This document shows, in pieces, positions 12,484 through 21,278 of a stretch of 64,000 nt of DNA. The DNA is from Micrasema longulum. Its lineage: Eukaryota; Arthropoda; Insecta; Trichoptera; Brachycentridae. The notes below the pieces were generated by a model. That model made no database searches and was not told the DNA's origin. It worked only from the letters and a program-made list of their open reading frames with translations. The translations under genes were made by a program, and so were the position numbers. The DNA lies in the NCBI GenBank assembly GCA_022494885.1, contig JAGVSM010004585.1:62001-126000 (forward strand). Reading direction: 5' to 3'. The stretch's first letter is position 1, and each line of letters starts with the position of its first letter.

Positions 12484-12729
12484 TTGTATCGTGCTCTCTC
12501 GTTCGAAAATGTTTTTGATCATTGCATTTCGCCCGTTTATGTAAACCGATATATAAAGGCGAGAGAGCAAATTTCCGAGTACGCAAAGAGAAAACTTTTT
12601 GTACAAAACACAATACACCCGAAGGTATGCAAATATGTAGAATTTGCGCAGTACATAATGTATCGTGCCTATTGGCGAGTCAACTTTTTGCCGTATTTGC
12701 TTTATAATAAACACACCGCATTTATATGA
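12484..12729 (+). promoter_or_regulatory. TATA/GAGA-containing inverted-repeat patch with an open frame
   Basis: GCTCTCTCG (about 12492-12500) is repeated inverted as CGAGAGAGC (about 12561-12569), directly after ATATATAAAGGCG, a good TATA-box match; a POU-like ATGCAAAT follows near 12627. GAGA-type words and a TATA box together resemble an insect core promoter. An 81-codon frame crosses the whole patch but has no recognisable domain, and its start would lie upstream of the TATA-like word, so the two readings conflict. Function is unproven. Confidence 0.2.
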
Positions 12730-12762
12730 ATCTGATTCAAAGTATTTGGATCTAAATTAAGA

Positions 12763-12940
12763 TTGCAACAGAGAAGTAAAATATTTTTGATAAAGAAATA
12801 TGGAAGTCTAGGCACATGTCCTGTCATTGGCTGGTTTAATAGGCCACTTCACCCACTGTGCAACATTCACCTTCATGGCTTACACAAAGAAAAATGTTTT
12901 CAGGCGTTGCTTAGAAGATAATGTAGGGGAAGTTTCAGTT
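12763..12940 (+). repeat. F1 foldback family, copy 2 (rearranged)
   Basis: Begins with the family terminus (GCAACAGAGAAGT), then ATGGAAGTCTAGGCA, CCTGTCATTGGCTGG and GCAACATTCACC in plus order. It then switches to the opposite orientation, TTTTCAGGCGTTGCTTAG (about 12898-12915). It is therefore a shortened head-to-head derivative. Confidence 0.65.
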
Positions 12941-14060
12941 CGTTATAAAAAAAAACAGTTGAAAGAATTTAGCCAGCCAATAACAAGTCCAATAGACATT
13001 TTTAATTTTTTTTAAATAAATCAATTATCTTCAATAATATATTTTCTCTATTGAAACAAAAACTTAAAGAGAAATCACAGGGAAAACGCTAACGACCGAA
13101 TCCGCAATAAATAAATAAGATGGACTTGTAGCTCTAAAGATGCTGTCAGATGGAGCAGAGCCAGAAGAAGATTTTGAAATGACCATGTTTACAAAATAGA
13201 CAACTCCAGAATTCCTTCCATTGCAGCTAAGTAAATTCCACCTGCTCATCATCTATAAGATGGAGAGACAGTTGGATCTTATCTTCTTAAGAGTAGAAGA
13301 GTAGAGTCCCATTTTAGTTTTTTTTTAGTTATTTTTGTACATTTTTTATTCATATTTATTATATACAATACAACTTAACGTTTTTTTTGGCAAAAACTCG
13401 CTGAGGGTGTTTAAAATATATACTTCAAATACATCGACGGTCCCTACGTATAGTATTGAATCTGCACTTTTGTATTATTTTATGTTTCTTTAAATATTAA
13501 TAACTGAGACGAAAAGTATATTGGCATTATTTTCAGTGCTGATTCTATAACTCTATTATTAAAATAGTTTTCACTATATTCTAATTTGAAGTCCGCGCTC
13601 TGTTTTATTTCCAAAACTTTTCCTTCAGATCTCGCTCTAGGTAGAAGTTGAACGGACGTAATATTGTTATGGTAATGAACACAAATTTGTACTAGTTTGC
13701 GATGCAAAGTTTCATTTATCCTGTGAAAAAATACATTCTCTACCGTGATGCGAAATAGCTAAAACAGAGAAACGAAACTGAGAAAATAAGCTTTGAATAA
13801 AATTTTTAATTCCGTATAAGAATTTGTTTTTAAACCCACAAAAATGTAATCGACCGCGCAAAACAATAAACAAAGTGTAACTTAATTCACAGTAGGTAAA
13901 AAAATTATTGAATGGATGAGTAAAACGTTTATTTTAATAAATTACGAATCTAGTGCATATACCTACTCTTATGTGGTATTTTATGTTTATTTCCATACAT
14001 CCATAAAACGCAAAGCAATTCGATCCATAAAAAAAATGTCATATAAAGGCCTCTGAGTGT
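12940..14060. other. No assigned gene; one coding-like GC-richer patch
   Basis: Mostly AT-rich. The patch 13080-13290 is richer in G and C and reads through for about 60 codons on the minus strand (13064-13252) and for shorter stretches on the plus strand, but neither translation is recognisable. It could be a decayed pseudogene. Nothing else stands out. Confidence 0.35.
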
Positions 14061-14283
14061 ATCATTATTCCCTTTCCACACCTAATGGCACATAGGGCAC
14101 TGCATTGGTTCACCGATCGTAGCGTATTCTGATCTTTTTTGTTACACGAAGGTAAGATGATCAGTCTTGCGCTTCAGGTACCAGTCCAGGGACTATGAAA
14201 TATTGTAGTTAGAAAACACCCTTTTAAATAAATATTTCAAATCGACCATGTCGGGAATCAAACCCGAGACCTCTTGCACGGTA
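14061..14283 (-). repeat. SINE-1 copy, head-to-head pair, left member
   Basis: A minus-strand SINE-1 with the 3' tail at its left (ATCATTATTCCCTTTCC), the ACCAGTCCAGGGACTATG body, and a B box seen as GGGAATCAAACCCGAGAC at its right. It stops near the head at about 14283. A second, plus-strand 3' half follows within about 25 bases. Confidence 0.8.
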
Positions 14284-14304
14284 CTGATATGACTGATCTG
14301 AGAT

Positions 14305-14419
14305 CTGAGACTGATCATCTTACTTTGATGCAACAAAAATGATCAAGATACGCTGAGATTGGTGTACCAATGCTGTGCCCTACGCACTTTTAGGTGCGGA
14401 AAGAGAATGATGATGATGA
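14305..14419 (+). repeat. SINE-1 3' half, right member of inverted pair
   Basis: A plus-strand SINE-1 lacking its head: GACTGATCATCTTAC, TGATCAAGATACGCTG, TTGGTGTACCAATGC, GTGCGGAAAGAGAATG and a GATGATGATG tail. With the minus copy immediately to the left it forms an inverted repeat of roughly 115 bp arms that could fold if transcribed. Confidence 0.75.
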
Positions 14420-14743
14420 AAAAAACAATGAGTTTTAGGTACTAACAAATACTAAATTTTTCTTTTAATAAAAGTTGTGTACGGAGATTCAAATACCATT
14501 TGTTTACACTTATGTTATATGTATTCCAATATATAACATACGTAATATTGTTTTGAAAATGTGTTTAACACAATACGAAAGTTTTTGTACTTTACGTAAT
14601 TTTACGTCCGTCTTTTGTTTATATTTAGTGTAATTGAGAAAGAAAATGCATAAATAAAAGCGATTGATCCAAATCATATAAAAGTTTTTGGTTGATGTAT
14701 TTTTTTATATGTAAAAATAACGAGATATATTTTGAATTTAAGA
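14420..14743. other. No gene seen
   Basis: AT-rich spacer. A chance frame at 14625-14885 (-) runs into the F1 copy to its right. Confidence 0.5.
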
Positions 14744-15253
14744 CAACAATATTTTGAGTTTGTCCAAATTTTTGCAGACGAGGACTGGAATCAACTCCCT
14801 GGAGAGCTGTTAACATTAATATACTACAACAGATATGACCTGTCATTGGCTGGTTTAAGTGGCCACTTTTCACACTGTGTAACATTCACCATTCTGCCCA
14901 TATTTGAACATTTATATTCCTTCAATTCTTTCATCTGCTGATGTTTGTGAAGTTAAAGAGCTGAAACCTTTATTTATGCGAGTGAGATTCATCTAATTGA
15001 ATTATTTCACCTACATATTAGACAACGCCTGAAATTTTTATTTTTTTAATTTTTATGCTTCTTCGTGGACCGGATCAACAGAAGAAAGAATTGAAGTGAT
15101 GAAGGTGTTTAAATATGGGCAGAATGGTGAATGTTACACAGTGTGTAAAGTGACCACTTAAACCAACTAATGACAGGTTTTAAGCGCTGTGGATGCCTAG
15201 ACATATATAATGCCTTCTTTAAAATGTTCTTCATATTTGTTGTAATTTGTTAG
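14744..15253. repeat. F1 foldback family, copy 3 (head-to-head)
   Basis: The left part is in plus orientation: ACAATATTTTGAGTTTGTCC, GGACTGGAATCAACTCCC, then CCTGTCATTGGCTGG, ATTCACCATTCTGCC and ACAACGCCTGAAA. The right part is in minus orientation (GATCAACAGAAGAAAG, GAATGGTGAATGTTACACAG, ATGTTCTTCATA, TTGTTGTAATTTG). The two arms of about 200-280 bp are joined through an AT-rich linker near 15030-15055, giving a large foldback. The module GTCC...GACTGG...CTCCCTGG precedes the body here but follows it in copy 1. Confidence 0.75.
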
Positions 15254-15299
15254 AATTAAAGACATGTCAGAACAAACCAAAATCTAAGAGCAAACATGT

Positions 15300-15640
15300 G
15301 AACAAAGACTTTGTTTTCCTCCATACAATTATCCACGTGTAGATTGAACAGCCAAGGCGACATAACTGAATCCTGTTTAACACCTTTCTTGATACCAAAC
15401 CACGATGTGAATGCTCCATTAACCGTAATACAGCAGAACTACCTTCCGAGGGAAACACAATTATTACCCGTATCCGTTTTTTGTTCTCCCGGTACGCTGG
15501 GAACACCTCTTTTAGCTTTTCGCTCTGCGAAAACTACCTTTTTATTCCCATTTACAAAGCTGATTTGCCAATCCAACCAATTTACATATAAACTTATATA
15601 ATACATGGGGCATTTAACTGAAATCGATGCTTTTTTCAAA
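15300..15640 (-). pseudogene. RTE-like reverse transcriptase fragment
   Basis: On the minus strand the frame reads a degenerate N-terminal piece (open from about 15639), a stop at about 15439, then FCCITVNGAFTSWFGIKKG and VKQDSVMSPWLFNLHVDNCM. This is the conserved RT stretch 'VxVNGxxSxWFxxxxGVxQGCVMSPWLFNxxxD' of endonuclease-reverse transcriptase (RTE-like) non-LTR retrotransposons. The usual QGC is QDS here. The YADD active site, which should follow, is absent because the copy ends near 15300. Only about 50-110 codons of a protein normally near 900-1000 residues remain. Clade assignment is by motif memory and approximate. Confidence 0.65.
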
Positions 15641-16010
15641 TAATTATATTGCCTAAAAATTAGTTTAGAAATTAAACGCAGAATTTAATTTTGTGAGCTT
15701 TTTCTCCAACTGAAACTAAATTGTATTTTTTTTAAAGTGTAATAATAGTACATTTATGTACCTGTTTATGCCACGACATTATGTTAAAATATGTGTACGT
15801 GTATTTGAATTTTCTAATGTTTTCGAAAATTACCTCCTTAACTAAATGTTGCTTTTTAATATTTAAATCAAATTTAAGTTTTTATTTTAAAATAAAGGAA
15901 ATATGTTTTTTTTTTCAACGTTTTTTCCACAGTACTTTAAGTTCTTTTGTTAAGTAACTTGAAAACCTTATTTTATATTTTTCTTCACCATGTTATAGTA
16001 TGTATTTGGG
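15641..16010. other. No gene seen
   Basis: AT-rich sequence without recognised features. Confidence 0.5.
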
Positions 16011-16011
16011 T

Positions 16012-16112
16012 GAAAGTGTGCGTGTAAGTGAATGTGCGTGTGCGTGTAGATGTGTTTTTAATTAAACATGCGTGCGCACGCATACGCATATTTCATGCAT
16101 ATGTATATGCAC
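16012..16112. repeat. Alternating purine-pyrimidine tract with perfect palindrome
   Basis: A GTGTGCGTGTAAGTG to GTGTGCGTGTAGATG tract is followed by the perfect 16 bp palindrome ATGCGTGCGCACGCAT (16068-16083) and then ATACGCATATTTCATGCATA. Such alternating (GT/GC)n DNA is the classic sequence type for left-handed Z-DNA under supercoiling. Simple microsatellite decay explains the GT part but not the exact palindrome. Confidence 0.6.
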
Positions 16113-16955
16113 TTATTTATAAAAAAAATAATAAGTTACCTGAATTTATTTTTTGAAGTATATGTGTATTTTGTATTTAAATTATTAATATTGTAATCCC
16201 ACAGCAAACACAAGAGGTTGTTTCTTTTTTTATGTGGTATTTCGTTTCGTTTTTTGTTTCTGTACTTTTGCTTTTTAATGTATTTTGTTTTGTTATGATG
16301 TTGTTACTTTATATTGTATGAAATAAAAATGCATAAAAAAAATACATGATTTTAACAAGATTTGAAAGTGTGATAATTTTGCTTAATTGATGAAAACGTA
16401 TTTTTTTTGCATCAAAAGGAATTTAAACTAATGTTTATTGTGAAATTTTCCATGACAAGCGTGTAAGGCGTTCTTAAGAAATATTTTCATTTGCAATGCA
16501 TTCATAAGGCATCTTTAGGATCTTAAAGCAATTTCATTAATTTTTTAAGCTTTTGCATAGAAGGAAAATTCTATTTTCCCGGTGAGAAGTATTTTATTAG
16601 CTGAAAGCATGCGATGTCTTTTGCCCGACACCACCTGAGATTTACAAACAGTTTTATATAGTCTAGAACTTTGTCCGAGCAACTTAATTTTTGAAACTAA
16701 TGCATTTTTCTCTCAAGGTTCGGCCAAAACGCTCGCTCGAGGGAAAAACTGAATCGACTTCACTTTTCTTTGTTTGTTACCTGCGCCACTGGCTCGATTA
16801 TACGGTTAAAATATATGTGAGTGGGGCAAAAGGTGGACTTACACTAACCCGGTGTGCACGCTACTGCACCACCACCAACCACCACTATAAATGGAACTAT
16901 AGTATACCTAAAAAGAGCCACTTTTATTTTCAAACACACAAAAACCGGCAAAACT
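16113..16955. other. No assigned gene; possible 3' UTR-like tail and GC-richer patch
   Basis: 16200-16350 is T-rich, ending GTATGAAATAAAAATGC then an A run, which resembles a polyadenylated 3' end on the plus strand, but no open frame precedes it. 16690-16930 is GC-richer, with an 88-codon frame (16691-16957) that I do not recognise. Neither supports a gene call. Confidence 0.35.
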
Positions 16956-16959
16956 AAAA

Positions 16960-17250
16960 TAACGACATTGAGGAAGTTCAGTGGTTTCTATCATTTTTAT
17001 TTGTTCATATATTATCAAATTACGATTAGTTTTTTTTATCTGAATAAACAGCGATATTTTTTTTTTAAGTTTCGTAATTTAAAATTGCTACGCCTATGAC
17101 GTCACAAGTTCCGGTCGGTGAGTTCTGCTGATTGGTGTAGTGGCTTCTTGAAAACCAAGAATCTATAACACTATCATTGGTTGATTCAAACTTAAGACGT
17201 AAATTATTTTTATGATTTTAGTCGTACGTTTTCAAAAAACTTCACCTTAC
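16960..17250 (-). repeat. R3 interspersed repeat, copy 2
   Basis: Inverted relative to the copies at 7.1 and 36.7 kb. It contains AAGTTTCGTAATTT, TATGACGTCACAAGTTCC (with a TGACGTCA site), GGCTTCTTGAAAACCAAG (the counterpart of GGTTTCCGAGAAGC), AATCTATAACACTATCATTG and ACGTTTTCAAAAAACTTCACC. It extends further towards AAGTTTCGTAA than copy 1, so the family is at least 300 bp long. Confidence 0.55.
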
Positions 17251-17400
17251 AATTAAATGCTTTAATATTTACCGCGTGCAAGAAAATATTTTTTATTTGC
17301 AATATCCTGTAGCATTAAACTGCCTTAACATGTTTTTGTTTAAGATACTAAAATCATTTACCTTTAATTTCACGTATTTGAAAAAACATATTATTGACAT

Positions 17401-17540
17401 TATTATTCCCCTTCCCGTACCCAGTGGTGCATAGGATACGTATTTGTAATTCACATGTAGCGTATTTCGATCATCTGCTAGATGAAGGCAAGACAATCAA
17501 TCTCACGTTTCTGATGCCAGTTGAATCCATAATATTAATA
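17401..17540 (-). repeat. SINE-1, partial degenerate copy
   Basis: The 3' half on the minus strand: ATTATTCCCCTTCCCGTACC, CAGTGGTGCATAGGAT, GTAGCGTATTTCGATCATC, then GATGCCAGTTGAATCC in place of the usual ACCAGTCCAGGGAC. The head is missing. Confidence 0.55.
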
Positions 17541-17686
17541 ATGATTGAGTCCGTCGTGTACGGACCTGTTTCGCACGTATCGCACCAATGAAGTCGGTCC
17601 GGTAAAATTAGGGTGGGTGGATACTTATTTATTATTTTCTTTTTGGTTTGATTTATTTAGTTTATTCTAGCGGGTAAATATTTTGC

Positions 17687-17757
17687 TTAAGAAAATCGAG
17701 TGGAGATTAGTCAGCTTTGTGGTGTACTATTTTGTGTGTTTACCTGCCAATTTATAC
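17687..17757 (+). repeat. SINE-1 head with shared 5' extension
   Basis: The segment CTTAAGAAAATCGAGTGGAG followed by GCTTTGTGGTGTACTATT and GTGTTTACCTGCC matches, inverted, the head end of the SINE copy at 35119-35382, including about 20 bases upstream of the tRNA-like start. Other SINE-1 copies lack this extension, so these two may be a subfamily. Confidence 0.5.
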
Positions 17758-17941
17758 ATGAAATAATTTAAAAAAAACATTATTAATAAACCCACTCTAA
17801 GTTGGTTGTTAAGGCCGTTCCATGTTTAACAATCCACTAAATTGCCGGTTAATAATTTGACTTCTATCTATATATTAAATAGACTCGAAAAATGTTGTCG
17901 TCTAAAGCTTATTCTAAACGCAGTGAATAATTTCTCATTAT

Positions 17942-18000
17942 CTCAACGCTCTGTATAAAGTACGAGGAAGAAAGCGTCGTAGAACTAATATTGATTTCAT
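17942..18000 (+). pseudogene. Jockey-like RT C-terminal region, left half of interrupted frame
   Basis: In frame this reads LNALYKVRGRKRRRTNIDF, resembling the arginine-rich stretch before the C-terminal tail of Jockey-type RT proteins ('LxxRRxxxDxxFxYKIxNG'). The frame ends at the point where the L2 element (3' end at 18001) was inserted and continues in the same phase at 19516. A stop lies shortly upstream (about 17928), so the rest of this older copy is lost or decayed. It is read together with the right half. Confidence 0.6.
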
Positions 18001-19514
18001 TATTATTATTATTGTGGATAACTTATATAGCGCCATTTTCGTAATAAAATACCTCAAGGGCGCTTTACATGGTGATTCTATTGTTAAGTTAATTTAATTG
18101 AAGCTTTTAAATTTGTAATTTAATTAAAATAATTTATTTTGTTGTCACGTGCTACGGATTTATTCAAATGATTTAGAGAACAAGTGGGTTTTAAGTTTTT
18201 TTCCGAAACATCACTTCACTTTCACAGCCTCGCACCTCTGCTGGAGAGCATTCCATGCCATAGGGCCTGCGACCGCAAATGCGCGCTCACCAAATTTAGT
18301 GCGCTGTTTGCGTAGAGGTATAATAACTTTTCCTCTCGCCGTAGACGTAGCTGATCTAAGCGTGAGACGCCTGTCAGCTAGTTCATCTGGAATGCATAGT
18401 TCCCTTAGATATTCCGGAGCAGAGTTGTGCAGTGACTTATACATAAGCCAACAGAGTTTGTATTCGACCCTCTGTGGAAAACGTAGCCAGTGTAGTTCCC
18501 GAAGTAGTGGAGTGATATGACTGAACTTAGAGATTCCGAAAATAAGTCTCGCTGCGGCATTCAATACAGATTGTAGGCGAGTCATTTTGTTCATTGGTAG
18601 ACCTGCATAGATACCATTACAATAATCGACTCTAGACACTACAAACGCATTTATTAATTGACGGGCGGCATCAACCGGCAAATTTTTGCGCATGCATTTA
18701 ATTTGTCTCAGCTGGTAGAAGCATGAACTTATCGTTCTACTAATTTGAGCGTCAAGAGAAAGGTCAGAATTGAGTAAAACTCCCAGTAGTTTAACGGTGG
18801 GTAAAGTGGTACTCCCTACATTGGGTAGAGCCGTATCCTGGATCAAATTCTGTCGTCTGGCTGAAGCCACCCACAGTTGTTCAGTTTTTGATGGGTTTAA
18901 TGTTAGTCTGTTTTCAGCCATCCAGTTTCCTATTTTCTTGATGCATCCATCAATTAAATTGACAAACACACTTCTCTCGCCTGGTTTGCAATAAAAATAA
19001 ATCTGCGTATCATCTGCATAGCAGTGCGACCACAATCCACATTCTTTGATAATGTTCTCTATATCTTTAGTGTAAAGGAGATAGAGAAGTGGTCCGAGTA
19101 CTGACCCTTGAGGCACTCCTGTAGACACCCGAAAGTTGGTTGAGCTTTTACCCTGGAACACGACTGCATATTCTCTTTTATTAAGATATGAACTGAACCA
19201 CATATGTGCCTGATCACGGATACCATAAGTTTTCTCCAGACGTTCAAGCAAAATATTATGGTCTACAGTATCAAATGCAGCACTCATGTCCAGAAGAGCC
19301 ATCAACACCAGATTGCCAGAGTCCACCGACGTTATAATGTCAGACAGTACTCTTATCACTCCCGTCTCCGTAGAATGAAAACGTCGGTATGCCGATTGCC
19401 TTACCGAAAATAAAGAATTCCGCTCGATATAGTTAACGAGCCTGTGAGAAACTATTTTTCCTAGTATTTTTGATACGATGGGAAGATTTGAAATAGGGTG
19501 AAAACTGGCATATA
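18001..19514 (-). mobile_element. L2/CR1-type non-LTR retrotransposon, 5'-truncated
   Basis: The element runs on the minus strand from about 19514 to an (AAT)n microsatellite tail, seen as ATTATTATTATTATT at 17999-18014. The 3' UTR just before the tail carries GTAAAGCGCCCTTGAGG and GGCGCTATATAAGTTATCC, the AAGCGCC/GGCGCTATATAA stem typical of L2/CR1-group 3' ends. The endonuclease and 5' UTR are absent, as expected for target-primed reverse transcription that aborted. The trinucleotide CAT flanks it on both sides (17998-18000 and 19515-19517), compatible with a very short target duplication. It sits inside another retroelement's frame. Confidence 0.85.
18211..19512 (-). CDS. L2/CR1-type reverse transcriptase, 5'-truncated but open
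   Basis: An open frame of about 430 codons with no internal stop, reading in from the truncated 5' end with no true start codon. In order it shows HPISNLPIVSKIL and QSAYRRFHSTET (RT fingers), LLDMSAAFDTVDHNILLERL (the first catalytic aspartate), GVPQGSVLGPLLY, the active site YADD (about 165 codons from the 5' edge), NPSKTEQLW, then the LINE C-terminal region (VDYCNGIYAGLP, AARLIFG, LHWL and GERAFAVAGPMAWNAL). It would reverse-transcribe the element RNA at the nicked target. The normal protein also has an N-terminal endonuclease, missing here. Because the catalytic motifs are intact and no stop has arisen, the insertion looks young relative to the other relics. Alone it cannot support retrotransposition. 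Confidence 0.92.
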   Translation of the reverse strand, partial: YASFHPISNLPIVSKILGKIVSHRLVNYIERNSLFSVRQSAYRRFHSTETGVIRVLSDIITSVDSGNLVLMALLDMSAAFDTVDHNILLERLEKTYGIRDQAHMWFSSYLNKREYAVVFQGKSSTNFRVSTGVPQGSVLGPLLYLLYTKDIENIIKECGLWSHCYADDTQIYFYCKPGERSVFVNLIDGCIKKIGNWMAENRLTLNPSKTEQLWVASARRQNLIQDTALPNVGSTTLPTVKLLGVLLNSDLSLDAQISRTISSCFYQLRQIKCMRKNLPVDAARQLINAFVVSRVDYCNGIYAGLPMNKMTRLQSVLNAAARLIFGISKFSHITPLLRELHWLRFPQRVEYKLCWLMYKSLHNSAPEYLRELCIPDELADRRLTLRSATSTARGKVIIPLRKQRTKFGERAFAVAGPMAWNALQQRCEAVKVK

Positions 19515-19515
19515 C

Positions 19516-19749
19516 ATGTTCGGCATAATAAATGGTATAATCGATGTTCCATCATTATTGCGGCAAGTAAAATTCAATATTCAGACTCGTAAGTTGATAA
19601 ACAATGAAATACTGTTCATCGATCAGCATAGAACAAACTATGGCCTTAATTTTCTAATGACCCGTCTTTGTGGTATTGTTAACACAAGACGAGATCTGGA
19701 TTTTTTTGGTTTAAGTTTACAAAGATTTAAACGAGCACTAAATAAATAG
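19516..19749 (+). pseudogene. Jockey-like RT C-terminal region, right half of interrupted frame
   Basis: The frame resumes as MFGIINGIIDVPSLLRQVKF and continues through INNEILFIDQHRTNYGLNF, MTRLCGI, RRDLDFFGLSLQRFKRALNK and a stop at 19747-19749. The pattern 'xINGxID-P-LL...F-xxHRTNYGLN-xxxR...DxF--SL--FK' is the conserved C-terminal tail of Jockey-type non-LTR proteins. The phase agrees with the left half across the L2 insertion (IDF then MFGIINGI). A 3' UTR of about 150 bases follows, ending GTCCGTAAATAAATAATATA near 19890. The rest of the host element upstream of 17.94 kb is not recognisable. Confidence 0.75.
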
Positions 19750-19895
19750 TTCAAATCTTGTCTTGATGTCCCTTATGTTTGTCAATGCTTCTTTTCTTTT
19801 TTTTTTTAATGTTTCAAACTTTACTTTTATTGTTATATTTAAACCATATAAATAGTACACATGGATAATGTCCGTAAATAAATAATATAAAGATC
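19750..19895 (+). other. 3' UTR and A-rich tail of the interrupted Jockey-like element
   Basis: T-rich and AT-rich sequence that follows the stop codon and ends TCCGTAAATAAATAATATAA. The end resembles TTCGTAAAATAAATAAA at the end of the C-terminal RT relic at 37.87-38.37 kb, suggesting the same family. Confidence 0.5.
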
Positions 19896-20133
19896 TAAAT
19901 TTCTTGCTAACAACTGCAAAGAAACGCATTCGCCAATTTTTAGGTTTTCTATTTGAACAAATATAAGGCTGTTTAATTATGCGCTTGGTAAGTAGGTCCT
20001 TTTTTCAGTTTGCAAATTTTGCTCTTATTTTTTAAATTAAATTAATTGACAAAGTTAGCCAATAGCCGACTGTCATCTGCTTTAAACAATTCAATATTGC
20101 AATTTAAACAACTTTTAAAAACAATATTTCACT

Positions 20134-20277
20134 GTGTTGCAACAGAGAATGAAAACATTTTTGAGAAAAGAATATGGCTAGTTTAAGTGGCAACTAAACC
20201 ATCCAATGACAGTTCGAATGCCTAGACTTCCTTATTCCCTTCTTAAAAATGTTTTCTCTCACTTTCGCAACAAATTC
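20134..20277. repeat. F1 mini-foldback, copy 4a
   Basis: A minimal derivative of about 144 bp: GTTGCAACAGAGAATG with CATTTTTGAGAAAAGAATAT at the left and CCTAGACTTCC, then TTATTCCCTTCTTAAAAATG and CAACAAATTC at the right, in opposite orientations. Only the outer arms remain. Confidence 0.65.
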
Positions 20278-20316
20278 AGATCTACATAAATTCCAATGCC
20301 ATTGAGTGAATGCTTT

Positions 20317-20572
20317 GGGTACGTCCAAATGTTTGTAGACAGTCTGGATTTCCTCCCTAGGAAGTTATTTACATCAAAATTTGTTGCAACAGAGGGAAAA
20401 CATTTTTAAAAAGAGAATATGGAAGTCTAGGCATTTACAGGGCTCAAGACCTGTCATTGGCTAGTTTATGTGGCCATTTAACGCACTGTGGAACTGTTAA
20501 TGCCTAGACTTCCATATTTTATTCCTAAAAATGTTTTCCCTCTGTTGCAACAAATTCAGAACTGTTTTTCTT
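20317..20572. repeat. F1 mini-foldback, copy 4b, clean inverted arms
   Basis: The arms of about 63 bp at 20378-20440 (AATTTGTTGCAACAGAGGG to GGCATTTACAG) and 20494-20556 (CTGTTAATGCCTAGACTTCC to CCCTCTGTTGCAACAAATT) are near-perfect inverted repeats separated by about 50 bases. To the left is the family's other module, GTCCAAATGTTTGTAGAC to CTCCCTAGGAAG (about 20315-20377), in plus order. Nothing is coded. This is the copy in which the terminal repeats are easiest to define. Confidence 0.75.
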
Positions 20573-20648
20573 CTCATACGGAAGCTCTTAAAAATCAGGT
20601 TGGATACTAGGTTAATTGGAAAGAAAGTACAAAAAAAATAGAATAGAA

Positions 20649-20712
20649 TTGTGGTCCCGTAGCTAGTGTCGTGGACTCAGTGATCAAAGGTAAAAGGTTC
20701 ACACTCCGTTCT
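20649..20712 (+). repeat. SINE-3 (tRNA-like head), copy 1
   Basis: TTGTGGTCCCGTAGCTAGTG, TCGTGGACTCAGTGATC and a weak B-box-like AAAGGTTCACACTCC. It matches, inverted, 52090-52150 and a shorter piece at 22996-23040. The A-box-like GTAGCTAGTGTCGTGG and the spacing suggest a tRNA-derived SINE head. Confidence 0.5.
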
Positions 20713-21278
20713 TTTACAACGTAATTTCTATTTTCTTATAGTAAATTTTTCACTACTCGTTGAAATTAATCATCAAAATTAAAATGATTTGGTGAATCAT
20801 AAAACGCAAAAAAATGTTTAAATAAGTATTTGAGAGGACAATAAGTACACCTAAAAAATGCTTATTTATTACACTTCAAATCAAATATTTACTTAAACGC
20901 ATCAAATGGTTTACCTTTTTTTTATTCTTATTGTTATTGTTACTTCTTTAATTTTTTGGTTACAGTAATTTTGAATTATTACGAATTTTTCGATATTTTT
21001 TCAATTTCAGGAATATGATATAATATGAGTTTTCACTAAACAATTTTCTCTGAAATCTGTAATGTTAATATTTGGTATTCAAGTCAATCTATCCCATTCA
21101 TCTACGGTACGGAAGTACTAAAGATAAAGCAAAATTGCTTCTCAAAGAATATATTATTCTTCGACATTACCTGATGTAAAGAAAAAAAGAAGCCACAGCT
21201 AATTCTGGGCACTTGATAGAAGGATGATTGATGGCTTAGCTTTGACACTGAAAAGAGTAGTTATTCATCATCTTCTTT
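20713..21278. other. No gene seen
   Basis: AT-rich, with no family members recognised. Confidence 0.5.

Noticed and set aside
14732..14941. Frame reading LSLAGLSGHFSHCVTF, similar to a frame at 12827-13015
   Set aside because: The similarity arises because both lie in F1 repeat copies; the landmarks are conserved in DNA in both strands and with indels, not as protein.
18149..18520. 123-codon plus-strand frame
   Set aside because: It lies antisense to the open L2 reverse transcriptase frame and has no recognisable protein features.
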